64,000 nt of DNA, from contig NZ_JALKBH010000002.1 in assembly GCF_023016115.1 (NCBI RefSeq), positions 372,001 through 436,000 of the forward strand, read 5' to 3'. The first letter of the stretch is position 1; each line of letters starts with the position of its first letter. Below the pieces are notes generated by a model. That model was not told where the DNA came from. It saw only the letters and a list, made by a program, of their open reading frames with translations, and searched no databases. Of the stretch, positions 61,547 to 64,000 are shown in pieces. The stretch comes from Alcanivorax sp. S6407 (GTDB lineage: Bacteria > Pseudomonadota > Gammaproteobacteria > Pseudomonadales > Alcanivoracaceae). Both the position numbers and the translations under genes were made by a program.

Positions 61547-62017
61547 TCATTCTTCTTCCCGCACATCCAGCGCGGCGAAGCTCTGCTCCGCATCGAAGCC
61601 GCGGCTTTGCAAAAAGCGCAGTTGTCGGGCTTTTTCTTTCTGATCCTGAGGGTAAGCCCGAAAACGACGGGCGCGGGTTTCCCGGGCCAGGGCAAACCAG
61701 TCGATGCAGCCATCCTCACCGGCTTCGCTGATGGCCGTTTCTATAAGCTCCCGGTCCACTCCTTTCAGCTGCATTTCCTGACGGATACGCAGCGGCCCAT
61801 GGCCACGCTCGATCCTTGAGCGCACAAAAAAACCGGCGAAGCGCCGGTCATCGATAAAGCCATGTTCCTCACACCACTCAATCACCGCTGCCAGCGCCGG
61901 ATGATCACCCACCTTGCTGCGCAGCTTGGTTTCCAGCTCGCGGCGGGCATGATCCCGGCGCGCCAGCAGGCTGACAGCCCGCTGACGCAGCTCGGATTCG
62001 GTGAGCGGTTTATTCAT
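61547..62017 (-). CDS. recX: RecA regulator RecX
   Basis: RecX limits RecA filament growth. The 156-residue, helix-rich protein shows [55 protein letters not shown] and [11 protein letters not shown], the repeated three-helix units of the family. It starts inside the last codons of recA (eight-base overlap), so it is coupled to recA. Confidence 0.95.
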   Translation of the reverse strand: MNKPLTESELRQRAVSLLARRDHARRELETKLRSKVGDHPALAAVIEWCEEHGFIDDRRFAGFFVRSRIERGHGPLRIRQEMQLKGVDRELIETAISEAGEDGCIDWFALARETRARRFRAYPQDQKEKARQLRFLQSRGFDAEQSFAALDVREEE

Positions 62018-63047
62018 CGCCCAGCGCAGCTTCCTCTTCCGCCTCTACCGGTGCATCACCGGGTACCGCCAGCAGCCGAGCGCGGATTTCTGTCTCGATT
62101 TCCTGGGCAATAGCCGGGTTTTCACGCAGGTACTCACAGGCGTTCTGCTTGCCCTGGCCAATCTTGTCACCCTTGTAGGCATACCAGGCACCGGACTTGT
62201 CCACCAGGCCCTGTTGTACACCCAGGTCCAGCACTTCACCCAACTGATTGATACCCTGGCCGTAAAGAATCTGGAATTCGGCCTGACGGAACGGCGGCGA
62301 CACCTTGTTCTTCACCACCTTCACCCGGGTTTCGTTACCGGTCACTTCATCGCCCTGCTTCACCGCGCCGATACGACGGATATCCAGACGCACGGAGGAA
62401 TAGAACTTGAGGGCGTTACCACCGGTGGTGGTTTCCGGGTTGCCGAACATCACACCGATCTTCATGCGGATCTGGTTGATGAACACCACCAGGCAGTTGG
62501 CATTTTTCACGTTACCGGTGATTTTACGCAGCGCCTGGCTCATCAGACGGGCCTGCAGACCCACGTGGGCATCACCCATCTCGCCTTCGATTTCCGCTTT
62601 CGGCACCAGCGCCGCCACGGAGTCGACAATGATCACGTCCACCGCGCCGGAGCGTACCAGCATGTCGGTGATTTCCAGGGCCTGTTCACCGGTGTCCGGC
62701 TGGGACACGATCAGGTCGTCCACGTTCACGCCCAGCTTCTCGGCGTAGTCCGGGTCCAGCGCGTGCTCCGCATCCACGAAGGCACAGGTGGCGCCTTTCT
62801 TCTGGGCTTCAGCAATGACGCTCAGGGTCAGGGTGGTCTTGCCTGAGGATTCCGGACCGTAGATTTCCACGATGCGGCCTTTCGGCAAACCGCCAATACC
62901 CAGTGCGATGTCCAGCCCCAGGGAGCCGGTAGAAATCGCCGGGATGCGCTCACGCTTCTGGTCGCCCATGCGCATCACAGAACCTTTACCAAACTGACGT
63001 TCAATCTGGGACAGTGCGGCGGACAACGCCTTGGATTTATCGCTCAT
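62010..63047 (-). CDS. recA: Recombinase RecA
   Basis: RecA makes nucleoprotein filaments for strand exchange and triggers LexA self-cleavage. The 345-residue product has the Walker [11 protein letters not shown], Walker [11 protein letters not shown] and the L2 segment [30 protein letters not shown] (partly quoted). A LexA-type box and promoter lie just upstream. Confidence 0.99.
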   Translation of the reverse strand: MSDKSKALSAALSQIERQFGKGSVMRMGDQKRERIPAISTGSLGLDIALGIGGLPKGRIVEIYGPESSGKTTLTLSVIAEAQKKGATCAFVDAEHALDPDYAEKLGVNVDDLIVSQPDTGEQALEITDMLVRSGAVDVIIVDSVAALVPKAEIEGEMGDAHVGLQARLMSQALRKITGNVKNANCLVVFINQIRMKIGVMFGNPETTTGGNALKFYSSVRLDIRRIGAVKQGDEVTGNETRVKVVKNKVSPPFRQAEFQILYGQGINQLGEVLDLGVQQGLVDKSGAWYAYKGDKIGQGKQNACEYLRENPAIAQEIETEIRARLLAVPGDAPVEAEEEAALGDE

Positions 63048-63126
63048 TGTGACCCCTCTCCTTTATCGGCGTGACAGTCATTGCATCGCCGGTATCTGTG
63101 TCGCCAGACTGGCCTTTCAGGCAGCA

Positions 63127-63173
63127 CTGACAATATGGACAGTATTATGAACAGGTATTCCTGTCCTTTGCAA
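63127..63173 (-). promoter_or_regulatory. recA promoter with LexA-type SOS box
   Basis: On the minus strand TTGCAA (63168-63173) and CATAAT (63144-63149) are 18 bases apart. CTGTCCATATTGTCAG (63127-63142) fits CTG-N10-CAG and overlaps the region just after the -10, where LexA would block RNA polymerase. Confidence 0.8.
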
Positions 63174-63224
63174 CCCTGTTTGTCTGATCGCCGGTGTATT
63201 CACAAAACACCCGGCTGATTGTGA

Positions 63225-63713
63225 CTACTGCAGACGGGCATTCAAGCCCTCAATGGCCGCCAGGATGGTCTGCTGACGAACGGCATGGCGATCACCTTGA
63301 AACTGGAAGCACTGTGCCTCGGCATAGCCCAACTTCTGCCCCCAGGCGATCCAGACCGTGCCCACGGGTTTTTCCGGGGTACCACCGTCAGGGCCAGCGA
63401 TACCGGTGACCGCGACGCTGATATGACCACGGGAATGACCGATGGCACCGCGGGCCATTTCCAGCGCGGTCTCTTCGCTCACTGCGCCGTGGGCTTCCAG
63501 GGTGGCAGCGCTGACGCCCAGCATGTCCTGCTTGGCATCGTTGGAGTAGGTTACGAAACCACGCTCAAACCAGCGTGAGGAACCGGCGATTTCGGTCAGC
63601 TCGCGGGCAATCCCGCCACCGGTGCAGGACTCCGCCGTCACCGCCATCAGTTTCTGTTTGACCAGGGTATCCGCCAGCTGCTGCGCCGCCTGTTGAATTG
63701 CGTCCTGTTCCAC
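63225..63713 (-). CDS. pncC: Nicotinamide-nucleotide amidohydrolase PncC (CinA C-terminal type)
   Basis: This 162-residue enzyme recycles NMN to NaMN. Conserved segments are TAESCTGGGIARELTEIAGSS, VTYSNDAKQDMLGV, and SVAVTGIAGPDGGTPEKPVGTVWI. It is the stand-alone CinA C-terminal form, next to recA as in E. coli. Confidence 0.94.
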   Translation of the reverse strand: MEQDAIQQAAQQLADTLVKQKLMAVTAESCTGGGIARELTEIAGSSRWFERGFVTYSNDAKQDMLGVSAATLEAHGAVSEETALEMARGAIGHSRGHISVAVTGIAGPDGGTPEKPVGTVWIAWGQKLGYAEAQCFQFQGDRHAVRQQTILAAIEGLNARLQ

Positions 63714-63804
63714 TGTTGCTGTCCTGTCAGATGGGTGAGGCCCTCTCCAAGGGCGATCCAGCCACGTATCTTACCGGGCAGTGCTACGACTCGACACTAC
63801 CGCA

Positions 63805-64000
63805 TCACGCCGATTGTGCCGCCAGCCACTGTGAGGGAGCACAGCCCGCTTCGCGGCGAAAGGCGCGGGTAAAGTTGGCACTGTCCCGGTAGCCCAGTTC
63901 CAGGGCGATCTCCAACATGCTCAGCTGGCCCGCCCGAATCAGCTCGCAAGCCCGCTGGAAACGAATCTGCCGGGACAGCTCACGGAAACTTGCCCCCTCA
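63805..64000 (-). CDS. AraC-family regulator, C-terminal part (truncated by the window end)
   Basis: The frame from the stop at 63805 runs off the right end of the window, giving about 64 residues of an AraC-type helix-turn-helix: SFRELSRQIRFQRACELIRAG, LSMLEIALELGYRDSANFTRAFRREAGCAPSQW. The N-terminal effector domain lies outside. The TGA at 63807-63805 ends the gene. Confidence 0.85.
   Translation of the reverse strand, partial: EGASFRELSRQIRFQRACELIRAGQLSMLEIALELGYRDSANFTRAFRREAGCAPSQWLAAQSA

Overview
The window reads as a contiguous chromosomal segment of a marine-type gammaproteobacterium with roughly 60% GC, most like Alcanivorax or a close relative. The genus is an inference from gene content and gene style; no 16S or other marker is present. 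Class-level placement rests on gene neighbourhoods shared with Escherichia and Pseudomonas: rpsP-rimM-trmD-rplS beside ffh and the ypjD/corB pair, purL divergent from mltF, purC...bamC-dapA divergent from gcvR-bcp and followed by perM and bepA, and pncC-recA-recX. Starts are often GTG or TTG, each chosen here by a good Shine-Dalgarno (SD) sequence.

Layout. 0.4-16.7 kb: an OprF/OmpA-type porin, tadA, purT, a TM2 protein, two DoxX proteins, a quinone oxidoreductase-like enzyme, a thioredoxin-like protein, an enoyl-CoA hydratase, a Do-type protease, two methyltransferases (one is TrmH), a large unrecognised secreted protein, a family III CoA-transferase, a group 3 truncated haemoglobin, an Mpo1-like protein and a serine hydrolase. 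17-28.5 kb: a second globin, thrC, hom, alaC, dsbC, xerD, a YeaQ-like protein, the rpsP operon and ffh. 28.7-34 kb: ypjD, corB, a small EF-Tu domain 3-like gene enclosed in a repeat element, a RssA-like patatin, a gamma carbonic anhydrase and a Nudix CoA pyrophosphatase. 34.3-39.7 kb: a complete curli (functional amyloid) locus, with csgB, csgA, a small ORF and a csgC-like gene on the plus strand facing csgDEFG on the minus strand. 40-52.5 kb: Nudix hydrolase, a NIF3/YqfO-like protein, two tandem hotdog thioesterases, purL, mltF, a DUF72 pair, tRNA-Val(GAC), a GntR regulator and an HD-domain protein. 53-64 kb: a small envelope protein and a lipoprotein, purC, an MBL hydrolase, bamC, dapA, gcvR, bcp, perM, tusA, bepA, recX, recA with a LexA-type box, pncC, and the truncated end of an AraC-type regulator.

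The genes are mostly housekeeping: purines (purT, purL, purC), the aspartate family (thrC, hom, dapA), translation and tRNA modification (rpsP, rplS, rimM, trmD, trmH, tadA), envelope quality control (Do protease, BepA, BamC, DsbC) and SOS/recombination. The main accessory trait is curli-based biofilm.

The most unusual signal is between genes. Many 3' ends carry short arrays of degenerate heptanucleotides (period 7), very often exactly five units (35 bp), starting at or within a few bases of the stop codon or just behind the terminator, and running in the sense direction. Several 'dialects' exist (ACGCCTG, ACGCAAC/ATGCATC, AGTGAAT/AGTTAAC, AGCTACA). Arrays often occur as inverted pairs around a hairpin. 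One such pair encloses the EF-Tu domain 3-like gene. REP/REPIN-like palindromes are also frequent. I regard this repeat system as the best candidate for something undescribed.
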